From Stentor roeselii (taxonomy: Eukaryota; Ciliophora; Heterotrichea; Heterotrichida; Stentoridae): a stretch of 64,000 nucleotides of DNA. The notes under the pieces were generated by a model. It worked only from the letters and a program-made list of their open reading frames with translations. It was not told the origin of the DNA and did no database searches. How positions within the stretch are numbered: position 1 is the stretch's first letter; each line of letters opens with the position of its first letter. This document shows positions 39,848 through 49,800 of the stretch, one piece after another. The translations under genes were made by a program, and so were the position numbers. Location: assembly GCA_006503475.1 (NCBI GenBank), contig RSEH01000175.1, forward strand, positions 1 through 64,000, written 5' to 3'.

Positions 39848-41741
39848 ATGCTGAGTCAAAAGCCTCAAGCCCTTCACAACCTAATCAACACCCTCCAGCT
39901 GCCTCCCCGCCTTCGTACCTCAAGCGACTTATCCGAGCTAATGGAAGCAACACGCGAAAGTGAATTTTTCAAACGAATCTTAAAAGAGCTTCATTCAACT
40001 GACCTCCACCGAATCTGTTGCATGAACATGACACTAGAAGAAGCCTCAAAGCAATCCTCAATTTACTCCATAGGCGATTCTTCTCAATGTTTATACATCG
40101 TGTTAAACGCCTCAGTAGTTCTAGACATTCCAAAACGTTTAAAAACATCGATAAGCATCCCTAAAGAGTTCCAACCGACGATCAAATCATTGAAACAAGC
40201 AGTGACTTCCGAGTCATTCTCCCACCTCGACGCCGACGAGCAGTCTTTAAAGTCCTTATTCGACGACCTGATTTCCTGGGACTCTAAAATAATTGAAGAC
40301 CTTCACATGTGCAGAAATCGTGACATGTCAGAAACAATTAACCCTGGAGAGTCTTTTGGCATTTTAGGAGTCTTTTCAGATAGACCTAGAAGTCACTCGG
40401 CAGTCGCTTCAGATAAGACTTTTCTTGCAGTTCTCACTCGAGCAGGTTTAAAGAAGTCACTTCAAAGTTACAATGAAAAGAAAATCAATGACAGAATTGA
40501 GTTTCTTCATAATTTGCCTCTTTTCGCTGCTTGGTCAAGAGTTTCTATTTCTAAGTTCTTGGACTTGATTTCACATGCGACTTACAAAGCAAGTCAAAAA
40601 GTATTCAAAGAAGGGGAAAATGCTGATTTCGCTATTTTTGTAATGAGTGGGGAAGTTAAATTAACCAAAGCTCAAATCACGAATAAAAGAGTTATCGAGT
40701 CGGCGGAATTTGTTTCTAGTCCTGCAGGGCCTTTGAGACTTGGAAAGGCCAGAGAAATGATTGTTTCGAATCAGTTGCAACTTGTTGTGAAAGGAAAAAA
40801 TGCGATTATTGGCTTTGATGATTTGACAAGCAAGGCTTTGATTAGGACTTATAGCTGCTTTTGTTATAGCTCGAGGGCAGAGGTCTTAGTTGTTCCCAAA
40901 CAGGTTTTTATTGATCGGGTCAATCGCCCTGAAAATTTGAACTATATTAAGGCTAAAACTTCTTCGGAAAATCTTTGGCTTAATGAAAGGGTTAAGGAAA
41001 TCAACTCTGCTGATTTAAATATTGGTAGAATTGTGGATAATTCTCAGAGGGAACATTTTGAGGAGGTTCTCAGTTTACAGGAGGGAACTGGAAGTCTTAA
41101 ACCTAGGCCCAAAACGAATGCGAGTAGGGCAAGGTTTAATAATTCTCAAATTGTTGTGAGAAGGAACAGCATGACAGACCATCGAGTATTAAGTCCTCCA
41201 AGCACAACCTTCCATAAGCACCGTAACAGTTTCGCGATATCAAAGCCCTTAAAGCCAGTTCCAAAGCGTCCACTAAGTCGTTTACCTCCTCCAAACTTCC
41301 TATCAAGTTTCCGCAAGAAAAAATACGGAGAGCCCTTAGACCCGCCTTTCTTCACCTACTGTAATTTTAATAAAAGTCACTAAAATGGTCGATCAGCCCA
41401 AAGCTTACTTCCGCAGAGCAGGTTTCGCTTTGCTTAAAGGATTTAACTGGACATACCTTCAATCAACGACTCACATAATAATCGGTCGAAAGCCTTCAGC
41501 CTCTTCTTCCCAATGGCTAGTCGACTTAGACCTTGGTCCTTCAAAGTTCGTGGCAAGACAACACGCGTTAATAGTTTACAACTTTTCATCCTCCAGGTTT
41601 GAAATTCGATGTTTGACGCAGAAAGGACGGATTAAGGTAAATGGAAAGATTTACAAGTTTCAAGACGGTGCCATTCCTTTAAAGCATAAGTCAGTCATTT
41701 CTATTCACAAGACAAGCTTTTTATTCATTTTGCCTAACTAA
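39848..41741 (+). CDS. Cyclic-nucleotide-binding + FHA domain protein
   Basis: Two exons (39848-41360 and 41377-41741) give 625 residues. Two CNB-like domains come first. The first (about 75-210) has an insert of about 45 residues before PGESFGILGVFSDRPRSHSAVA. The second (about 215-345) has EGENADFAIFVMSGEVKL, but its cassette is not recognisable. A basic Pro/Arg-rich linker (about 410-505) leads to an FHA domain (about 510-622: IIIGRK, DLDLG, VARQHALIVYNF, GRIKVNGK). Its flanking AGFALLKGFNWTYLQST resembles Fhl1/FOXK-type FHA domains. It would couple cyclic-nucleotide sensing to phosphothreonine binding. The join depends on a 16-nt intron; without it there would be two genes separated by one base. 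Stop TAA. Confidence 0.8.
41361..41376 (+). other. 16-nt intron joining CNB and FHA exons
   Basis: GTAATTTTAATAAAAG, phase 1. Unspliced, the frame ends at TAA 41381-41383 and a new ATG follows after one base. Spliced, the frame passes through that ATG into the FHA domain. Confidence 0.72.
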
Positions 41742-42335
41742 TTATTTACTTGATAGTAAAGAATCTGATCGCATGAAAGAGTCAGAGTCAGTCCTTTTGA
41801 TCACTGATTCACTTTCCTCTGTTTTTATTCGGTTTATTGGAGAAATGCAGTCTTCACAAATACGCTTTTCTTTTATATAACCTAAAAAGTTGAGAAGGGT
41901 TAAAAATCTGCAGCATTCAGAACAAAACTGCTCTCCACAGAAATGGCAGTGAAAAGATCTTCGAAAGTAAAAGTTTTTCGAACATTTCAAACATTTTGAA
42001 GAATTTTTCACCTCAGGTCGCATTGAAAGAGCTAAAAAACTCTTCCATGTTAAAAAATCGTTCAAATCATCTAAAGTCAGAGTCCATTTTCGTGAATTGT
42101 TGAGAGCTAAAACGATTTCCATCTGAATAGGGTCAACCTGGTAGTACTTCACATCACTTTCAGGGTACTCTAGTTTGACCTGCTCGTTTAAAACAGTTAA
42201 AATTCCATCTTTTAAGCAAAACATCTGAAAATCTTCAGAAACTTGTCCTTCCTTTTCAGTCTTTCTTCGAATTCTTAGCTGAAGGTCTTGGGACTTGTTG
42301 AGTCTTTTATAGTGATTCAGATGATTGTTTCCCAT
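41742..42335 (-). CDS. PH-like + FYVE-type zinc finger protein
   Basis: A 197-residue frame, ATG 42335, stop TAA that directly abuts the stop of the convergent CNB-FHA gene. Residues about 18-105 have the strand pattern of a PH-like domain ending in a helix (LNDFLTWKSFLAL). Residues about 113-165 form a FYVE-like double zinc site: C-x2-C, FYFRRSFHCHFCG, FCSECC, and KRICEDC. The canonical WxxD and exact RRHHCR are missing, so phosphoinositide binding is uncertain. Probably an endosome or membrane-associated adaptor. It is divergent from the HEAT gene across 32 bp. Confidence 0.82.
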   Translation of the reverse strand: MGNNHLNHYKRLNKSQDLQLRIRRKTEKEGQVSEDFQMFCLKDGILTVLNEQVKLEYPESDVKYYQVDPIQMEIVLALNNSRKWTLTLDDLNDFLTWKSFLALSMRPEVKNSSKCLKCSKNFYFRRSFHCHFCGEQFCSECCRFLTLLNFLGYIKEKRICEDCISPINRIKTEESESVIKRTDSDSFMRSDSLLSSK

Positions 42336-42367
42336 TCAATTATTCAATTTTCTTATATTCAACAAAG
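42336..42367. promoter_or_regulatory. 32-bp divergent spacer
   Basis: AT-rich spacer between the starts of the FYVE-like gene (minus) and the HEAT-repeat gene (plus); a bidirectional promoter is likely. Confidence 0.5.
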
Positions 42368-44908
42368 ATGCACTGTGACTTCATTCCTCCTGAAGATGAC
42401 TTCAAAAATTTCAGCAAACAAGAAACTATTCAGTCGAAATTTTCTACTCCTTATAAAAGCAGCCCTTTCAAAACTCCGACTCGCACTCGACCCGCTAGTC
42501 AAGACTTGTCAGAGTCTTTTTTGAATTCGCTTCGGGTTCATAGCACTTCGAAGAAAATACTTAAAAATGTTTTGGAGCAGGAGTGGTCGGTTAATTCTTA
42601 CTCCAAGAGCAAAAAACTTAAAATTTTAAAGAAAAATATTTCGAAATCGTCGAAAAATGAGGATTTAGATGAACGGATCCCCAGTCCAGACAGAAAACTC
42701 GTAAAGAAATTCGGTAACTACCGTCTAGAAAGTAACCCATTCGAAGAATACCTCGAAAAATTCTCAAATCACCTAGAAAACGTGAAAAACTGTGAATTTA
42801 ACGGTTTAGAAGATCTCAACCCAGACGAACAAATGTTAAAATTACTATCCTACACAAAGAGTCCATGTCGAGACCTGAAATACGGTGCAATTTTTTCCGT
42901 CTTTTTAATGATATCTGAGAATCCTTCTGAAACCCTTACAAGTTTAGTCCTAGAGACTGTTCTAGAACAACTAGAGACCTGGCAAGATGAAGACGACGAG
43001 TACCTCGAGTCAGTTTTATACCTAATCGGCTTTATCGGTACAACTCGTGCATCAATATTAAAAATCCACAAAATCGTTGAGATTCTTATCCACGACGAGA
43101 CTTCTGACATGGAAAAGATTCACCAAGCGTCTTTTTCCTGTTTATTTAATTTAGGAGTTGAAGGCATCAAGTGTCTTGTTGACTTGGCATTGAGTGGAAG
43201 TCAATACTTGAAGCTCTGGATACTTCAAAGGCTTCTTTTAACTGAATTGATTCAGATCTCAGTTATTGTCCCGGCTCTTATTCAGGATTTTCTTCATTCT
43301 CCGGGACAGGGACGTGCTTTGGCCCTTGCGGCTTTAAACCGAATGCTGGTCGTTGTAGGCCAAAGCAACTTTTTAGACCTTTTCCTTGACTCTCTTGTGA
43401 AATTTGATGAAAAAACATTCATCGCGTGTGTTGTTCGGTATTTTGGACTTCCAGGAGAACGTGCTTTGCATCTCTTAGTGAAAAAATCTGAACCTGCTGT
43501 TAAAATCGCAGCACTTCAGGCTTTGTCCTTGAAATTCAATGACCTTGGACAACAGATTCGCCTGGTTATCTGTGAAAATTCAGTTGAATCTGATGAAAAC
43601 CTTCTTCCTGGAACATTTTGGAAGTACTCTGGTCCGGTTAAGTCGGCTTTTGAAACTTGTACTGAAAAGTCAAGACTTGAAGTTAATTCTCGTGATTTTT
43701 TAGCCATTTTGCAGAGATGGGTTAGGACTCGAACTAATGAAAATAAAGAAAGTGTGTTTCCGAAGATACCGAAAGTTGGCAAGATGTTAAAAGACTCACA
43801 ACTTTTCGACTTTTCCGAAAGATTTCGTATGAGAAACAATGTTTTATCAGTTTGTTCAGCAGTTTCTGACAATTCCAAAGATGTAAGAAAAACCGCTGTT
43901 TTTTTATTAGGACAAATGGAAATTCCTGATGATTTAAAAGTTTCAAAGTATATAAAAATCGCTTTGCAAGATACTGATAGTCTAGTAAGAGCCACAGCAG
44001 CAATGGTTTCTTCTCAACTTTGTATAACTTCTAAAGGAACTTTAGAACTTCTGCTAAAACTGCTAAAAGACAACTATCCCCAAGTAAGAAGCGCGGCCTG
44101 TGCCGCGCTTAGAGTAGTCGGCCAACAAAGTCCTAAAAGAGTTTTACCAGTTTTAATGAAACTTGTCAGAGAAGGAAGTGTAAGTCGTCAAGTTGTAGCT
44201 GAGAGCATCGTAGGACTTGGCAGTGATGGGCAGGTCTTACTCATCGATCTTCTTTTCAAGGAACCCCTCGGGAACCTAGGGCTTAGAACCTGCATCATTC
44301 GTGCTTTAGGAACTGCTGAAGTCCACACCAATGGAATCGACTTTGTAATTGAAAATCTTTTTAAACTTGCCCAAGAAAGTACCCCTGCCGTTAGAAAAGC
44401 TGCATTGTTATCATTAAGAGAAATAAACATGCAAGCTAAGGATAAACTTGTTTATATGAAACCTGTGACACTTTTACCTTTATTTTTAAAACACTTGAAA
44501 GACCCTTCGAAGGAAATCAGGATTATTTGTCTTAAGGCTATTGTTGAACTGGGACCACAGGGAGAACTGGTCTTGCTTGAAGCTTTTAGAAAGGACTCGA
44601 ATTTTATCATCAGGGCACAGGCGGCGAAGGGACTTGGAATGGCAGGAGTCAGACATTTTAAAACTTTGATACTTGGACTTCATGATAATCATTTTTATGT
44701 CAGAAAAAATTCTGATAAAACTATCAGCAATTGTTTTTCTGTTGATTCTATTGTTAATGAGTTTGTTGCAAGTCCCATGCAAGCTCAGACTATTAAATGT
44801 GCGATAAAGGAAGTGCTGGCTTTACCTTATAAGATTTCTGATGCATGTGAAAAAATCTTAAGAGATGTGCTTGAAGAGTTAAGTGTTGCGGAGAGATGCG
44901 GATATTAA
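42368..44908 (+). CDS. HEAT/armadillo-repeat protein
   Basis: An 846-residue single frame, ATG 42368, stop TAA. The first about 120 residues are Ser/Lys/Arg-rich and probably disordered (KSSPFKTPTRTRPASQ). From about 160 to the end the protein is an alpha-solenoid of HEAT-like repeats, clearest in the second half: NSKDVRKTAVFLLGQM, DSLVRATAAMVSSQL, NYPQVRSAACAALRVVG, TPAVRKAALLSLREI, SKEIRIICLKAIVELG. Such solenoids scaffold complexes (for example phosphatase A subunits, cohesin regulators, ciliary proteins). No specific orthologue was recognised. Confidence 0.87.
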   Translation: MHCDFIPPEDDFKNFSKQETIQSKFSTPYKSSPFKTPTRTRPASQDLSESFLNSLRVHSTSKKILKNVLEQEWSVNSYSKSKKLKILKKNISKSSKNEDLDERIPSPDRKLVKKFGNYRLESNPFEEYLEKFSNHLENVKNCEFNGLEDLNPDEQMLKLLSYTKSPCRDLKYGAIFSVFLMISENPSETLTSLVLETVLEQLETWQDEDDEYLESVLYLIGFIGTTRASILKIHKIVEILIHDETSDMEKIHQASFSCLFNLGVEGIKCLVDLALSGSQYLKLWILQRLLLTELIQISVIVPALIQDFLHSPGQGRALALAALNRMLVVVGQSNFLDLFLDSLVKFDEKTFIACVVRYFGLPGERALHLLVKKSEPAVKIAALQALSLKFNDLGQQIRLVICENSVESDENLLPGTFWKYSGPVKSAFETCTEKSRLEVNSRDFLAILQRWVRTRTNENKESVFPKIPKVGKMLKDSQLFDFSERFRMRNNVLSVCSAVSDNSKDVRKTAVFLLGQMEIPDDLKVSKYIKIALQDTDSLVRATAAMVSSQLCITSKGTLELLLKLLKDNYPQVRSAACAALRVVGQQSPKRVLPVLMKLVREGSVSRQVVAESIVGLGSDGQVLLIDLLFKEPLGNLGLRTCIIRALGTAEVHTNGIDFVIENLFKLAQESTPAVRKAALLSLREINMQAKDKLVYMKPVTLLPLFLKHLKDPSKEIRIICLKAIVELGPQGELVLLEAFRKDSNFIIRAQAAKGLGMAGVRHFKTLILGLHDNHFYVRKNSDKTISNCFSVDSIVNEFVASPMQAQTIKCAIKEVLALPYKISDACEKILRDVLEELSVAERCGY

Positions 44909-45013
44909 AAGTATTTAAATCTATTCATTGAGTTTTAATATTTTTATAATGAACACCTTATTAAAAACTTTAAAAATAAGTGAAAGTTTCAATAATCAAA
45001 TAATTAAACTTTC

Positions 45014-45703
45014 TTAATTATTAGAAAATAACTTCCTCGGCTTTGGTGTCGAAGCTAAAAAGCGATTCACAATAACTTCTTTACTAATAGCTTCATTCAA
45101 CAAAGTAAAAGTATCAGGAAAAAGCTTTTTTTTATCCTTAAAACTTCTTGTTTTTGAAATCCTCTCTAATTTCTTCATAGAATTTTCATACATCCCTTCA
45201 ACTCGTGATTGTTTTTCACAAAACATCTTTCCAGTGGGTGTTTCAATAACATGAAACTTAGGACTTTTATTGATTATTTGTTTAGTGTTCATCGGTTTAA
45301 GTCTTCTTAAAAGTTTTTTAAAAGCGACTCGATTTCTCTTTGCTTTTAAAGTAAGTGAATCGACTTGGTCCTCTTGTCTCAAATGAGACTCAACGAATTT
45401 AACATCAGTGTTGTAAGATTCGTGACTTGCCCATGGAAGCTTCGGAAGGTTGCAGATCAAAATTCCTCTTTTTAGTGAAGTGTGGTTTCTTTTCAAGCTT
45501 TCTAACTGAAAGTTCTTGAGTTTCTTCGCCTTTAGGATTTTGGATGAGTCGTTGTTGAAAGAGTTGTGAAGGGTTTGGAGCTCAAGATGTTTTATTGATC
45601 TTCTATCCAGGGTGTTGTAGTTTTTTTTAAATAGCTCTTCGACTTTTAGTTGAAGGAGTTTTCTTTTGAGGTCTTGATTTTCATATCTTGTTCTAATATT
45701 CAT
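45014..45703 (-). CDS. Hypothetical basic protein, 229 residues
   Basis: Starts at ATG 45703 and ends at TAA. Very rich in Lys, Arg, Asn and Leu, with helical stretches (NQDLKRKLLQLKVEELFKKNY) and a PTGKMFCEKQSRVEGMYENS segment. No recognised domain. Convergent with the HEAT gene (105-bp gap). Confidence 0.68.
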   Translation of the reverse strand: MNIRTRYENQDLKRKLLQLKVEELFKKNYNTLDRRSIKHLELQTLHNSFNNDSSKILKAKKLKNFQLESLKRNHTSLKRGILICNLPKLPWASHESYNTDVKFVESHLRQEDQVDSLTLKAKRNRVAFKKLLRRLKPMNTKQIINKSPKFHVIETPTGKMFCEKQSRVEGMYENSMKKLERISKTRSFKDKKKLFPDTFTLLNEAISKEVIVNRFLASTPKPRKLFSNN

Positions 45704-45810
45704 TGAATTACTTCGGTGAGTTAAAACATGATATTACATAGAGGTCGGTATTATGTATATAAGAATATCTAGTAAATACATTTTATATTATTCTGGAACT
45801 AAGAGTTAAT

Positions 45811-45913
45811 ATTGAGTAGTGGGCTGTTCTTTTGGAATACGAAATATTTTTTTAGATATAATATTGAGTGTGGACTGTTCTTATGGAATACGAAATATTT
45901 TTTTAGATATAAT
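45811..45913 (+). repeat. 52-bp tandem duplication in a 5' flank
   Basis: Copy 1 (45811-45862) and copy 2 (45863-45913) are nearly identical and end just before the hydrolase ATG. Each includes GGAATACGAAATA followed by a T-tract and AGATATAAT. The duplication lies in the promoter or leader region. The frame happens to stay open through it, but only by using a TTG start. Confidence 0.8.
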
Positions 45914-45919
45914 TTTGAT

Positions 45920-46822
45920 ATGTCTGATCATTTATTAAGAAAGGGGTTTGATATTCCAGGTCTTGAGTTCAACTTTCCTGAATTAGACTTTTTCCCTTTC
46001 ACTACAAAAGACGGTCTAAAATTATTCACTTACAGGTACAGAAGTTCCAGCCCTCGATGCTTAGTAGTGAACTTCCACGGTGTCCATAGTTATTCAGCGA
46101 ATCATGCCATCCTTGGCAAATACTTATCAGAAATCGGTTGTGAATTTGTAAGTATTGATCAAAGAGGTCACGGTCGAAGTGAAGGTATTCGAGGTTTGAT
46201 CCCATCATTAGAGACTCTGATATCCGATAACTCTAAGTTTCTAGAAGAACTTTCATTATTTTACAGTAACCTACCCATTTACATCACTGGTGGAAGTTTA
46301 GGCGGAGCTCTTTGTTTCGCTCTGAGCTTTAAATACCCAGAGCTAGTGAAAGGAATAATCGCTTTAAATCCTGCAATCAGTGGTTTTATCAAATGTGAAA
46401 AGTTCCTCAGATGTCTTCTTTCATGTTTTTCAAAATGTTGTCCAGCACTGAAGTTATCCAAAAGGGATCCTCGAACTTTCTGTAAAAACGAGGAAATTAT
46501 CAGATATTCATCAGAAAACACTTTGAATTACTCAGGAAAGGTTCGGCTTGGAACAGCGAGTACAATCGGAAATTTAATGAATTATGTCAGGAGAAGGCCG
46601 CATTTGGTTAAATGTAATGTTTTGATTATAGTGGGATTGGAAGATACAATTGTTAATCCTAAGGAAACTGAGGAATTTTACTTAAGGTTATCAGTGAAAT
46701 ATAAAGATTTCTGGATTTACGATGATATTGAACATGCTATTGTTTATAGTCCGAAGATTTATCAGATATGTGAAAGGATTGCAGGATGGATGTTGGAAAT
46801 ACTTAAGATATCGAAAGATTAG
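45920..46822 (+). CDS. Monoglyceride-lipase-like alpha/beta hydrolase
   Basis: A 300-residue protein of the Hydrolase_4 / monoacylglycerol lipase group. The oxyanion motif is NFHGVHSYS; DQRGHGRSEG matches the family's DxRGHGxS. The nucleophile elbow GGSLGG places Ser126, with Asp242 (VGLEDTI) and His272 (IEHAIV) completing the triad. It probably hydrolyses monoacylglycerols or related esters. The ATG at 45920 is chosen because the extra 36 codons upstream are encoded by the 52-bp duplication and lack an ATG. Stop TAG, 58 bp before the giant gene. Confidence 0.9.
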   Translation: MSDHLLRKGFDIPGLEFNFPELDFFPFTTKDGLKLFTYRYRSSSPRCLVVNFHGVHSYSANHAILGKYLSEIGCEFVSIDQRGHGRSEGIRGLIPSLETLISDNSKFLEELSLFYSNLPIYITGGSLGGALCFALSFKYPELVKGIIALNPAISGFIKCEKFLRCLLSCFSKCCPALKLSKRDPRTFCKNEEIIRYSSENTLNYSGKVRLGTASTIGNLMNYVRRRPHLVKCNVLIIVGLEDTIVNPKETEEFYLRLSVKYKDFWIYDDIEHAIVYSPKIYQICERIAGWMLEILKISKD

Positions 46823-46880
46823 GTTTTAAGAGTTTGATTGTACTTTTAATTTTTTTCTGGTGGCAATGGTTTAAATAAAA

Positions 46881-49800
46881 ATGATAGGTATTCTGGTGAT
46901 TTTAGCTTCTTTATCAGAAGTTAGGTCAAGTTATGTTTATTTCTATTCTTTCTCTTATGTATTCGTTAAATAGCCTTCAGATACCAGTGGGACCTTCTAT
47001 GTTAATGCAAAACTCTATACTGGAGTGATTCCTATATGGTCAAGTGGGGTATGGATTACTTTGTCTCTATGGTCAAATAGTGCAATGACAGGAACCCTTT
47101 CGATGCAAACTGACGGTTGGGGCGAAGCTAAATTTACAGATGTGCGATCAGTTTACCGTGGAGATTGGTACATGATGGCGTCATCTCCGGGATACGATAC
47201 AGCTTACACAGCATGGTTCACAATAGCCACAGGAAACACCGCCTTTTCCAGCATATCATTTGCATTAAGTCAATCAACAGTAGGCGAATACGTTTCCTTC
47301 TCAGTAACCACAACAGTAAAAGACAGTTCTGGCAACGCGATGTTGAATCCATGTCCAATGTCAATAAGTGAGTCAGGAGGAAGTACTTTATACGGAAGTG
47401 CAACATCATTGACAATAACAGGTTCAACATCATTTACATTTTACTTTACCACAGCAGGTTCTAAGACCTTATCAGCATCATGTTATACAACAGGTACCTA
47501 CCCAATGACAGTAAGTAAGAATCAACTGACGATAACAAGTATTTCTCCAGTAATTTCTAAACAGCCTTCGAACAGTTTGACTCCATTTTCAGTGGAAGTA
47601 AGAGTTTATTACTACGGAACTACCACCTTAGTGACAAGCTACGGTCCTTACTCAGTGACTTTATCGTTAAATCCTTCAGGGACTTTGAGTGGGACATTGA
47701 CTGGCACAACTTCTTCAGGGATTGTTTCCTTTTCTAACCTTTACATTTTAAGTAGAAATACTTTCACAGTAGACGCTTCTTCTACAGACCTTCTAACAGG
47801 GAGCAGTTCAACGTTTTTCTGCACGAATTATGTGAAGACGATGAGTGTTTCTATTGACAATTCTTTACCTACAGTTCTTTTTAATCATGTTGTTACTGTT
47901 TTATTATATGGAGATGATGGAGCAGCTTTTACAGGTTCAGTCGCTGTGAGTATTTCGAGCACTTCTTTGACTGGTACTTTAAGTTTAACTACTTCGAGTG
48001 GAACAGCGACTTTTAGCTCTGTTTATTTCACGTTGTCTGGAAGTGAAATTATTACTGCTTCGGTTCCAGCTTCTAGTCCTTACTCTGCAGTTTCAGCGAC
48101 TCATACTGTGACGGTTAACCAACCTAGACTAAAGATTACAGGAACTCTTGTAAGAGATATATAGCCTACTAATACGATTACTTCATTCTCTCCTACTGTC
48201 ACTGTTTGGAACCATGCTGAAAATACTGTGTTAACGGTTAGAGGACCTTTTAGTATTACTCTTTCTTTCAGCCCTACTTGCACGGTTACTGGGACTCTCA
48301 CTGCAAACACTGTTTCAGGAGTAGCTAGCTTTACTGGAATTACTGCAAAAACTGGAGGTACTTTTACTCTTACAGCAGCATATGGAAGTTTTGTAAGTGG
48401 GACAGCTTCTATGACACTTTCAACATATGTCGGGAGTATCCAACTGAGTTCTTCGACAATGTCCCCGACTATGAATTTTGATTTTACAATTACAAGCACA
48501 CTACTAGCAATCGACTCTAGTGTTTATACTCCAGTGATCACGGTAACACTTTCAGGAGTTGGACTGGCTGGAACAATTCAAGGGAACACTGTCTCAGGAT
48601 CAGTTACCCTTACTGTGTATGGAACAACAGTTAATAGTGCCATGGTAATTACAGCGACTATTCCTGCATCTTCCCCATTTGTAGGAGTTAGTTCTTCAAT
48701 TACTGTAAATGTTTTGATTATGATACTAAAGATCACATCTTTTACAGCAGTAAGAAATAAGTAGCCAACCACCACATTGACTCCATTATCACTTACAGTA
48801 GGAGTTTACGATAACTCAGGTGTCAATGCGGAAATAGTACGGGGTCCTTATTCAGTAAGTCTTTCCTTTTCTCCAACTGTTTCAGCAGTCGGAACAACAT
48901 CATCAAGTACATCAAGTGGATTTTATACTTTTTCAGGAATTACATTAGCAAGTACAGGGTCATATGTTGTTACAGTATCAAGTTCAGGAATAACATCAGC
49001 ATCTACAGCAAGTTTTTCTTTGTCAACATATGTGAGTCAAATAACACTCTCATCCTCAAACTTGACCCCAACAGTGAATTTTGCCCATACAATAACAGCG
49101 ACATTGAAATCAGCAGATGGACTCACTTATACAGGAGCTTGCTCACTAACATGTTCAGCTCTTAATCTTGGAGCAGGATCAGTGGCTGGATCAAATAACC
49201 TTGGAACGGCTACTTTTTCGATATACTTTACTATTGCAGGTGCAGTGACAATCACCGTTAGTGCTCCAGCCTTTAACGGATATTCAGCAGTAAGCGCTAC
49301 AATAATTGAGACTGTTCAAGCTCCACTACTCAAGATCACTACTTTCACTGCAGTAATATCAAAATAGCCCACAACTTCTTTAACAACTTTTTCGATAACA
49401 GTCGGTGTTTATGATAGTACTGGAGCGACTCTAGAGAATCTTCGAGGACCATATACGATAAGCTTAAGCCTCAGTCCTGTTGGCACTTTTTCTGCAACTG
49501 TTAGTGGTTCAACTTCATCTGGACAATTCACATTAACTGGACTCAGAATTCTTTCAGCTGGAACTTTTACATTAACTGCAAGTTCCACAAGTATGACATC
49601 AGCAACAAGTTCAAGTTTTACAGTGACAAATTATGTTTATTCAATGACTTTAGCTACTTCAACGACTTCACCTTCAGTTAACTTTTCGTTTACAATAACT
49701 GCAACTTTGAAAGGAGAAGACAACAATGCATATATTGGGTCTTGTTCTCTATCACTATCTAGTACTGGAGTTTCTGGAATAGTTTCTGCCTCGAATTCAG

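Noticed and set aside
41385-41741. A separate small FHA-only gene
   Set aside because: It would begin one base after the preceding stop; a 16-nt intron merges it in frame with the CNB gene.
42368-44908. Importin or PP2A A-subunit assignment for the HEAT protein
   Set aside because: Repeats are generic HEAT and no family-specific signature was visible.
45812-45919. N-terminal extension of the hydrolase with a repeated peptide
   Set aside because: It has no ATG and is encoded entirely by the 52-bp tandem duplication; the alpha/beta-hydrolase fold starts after ATG 45920.
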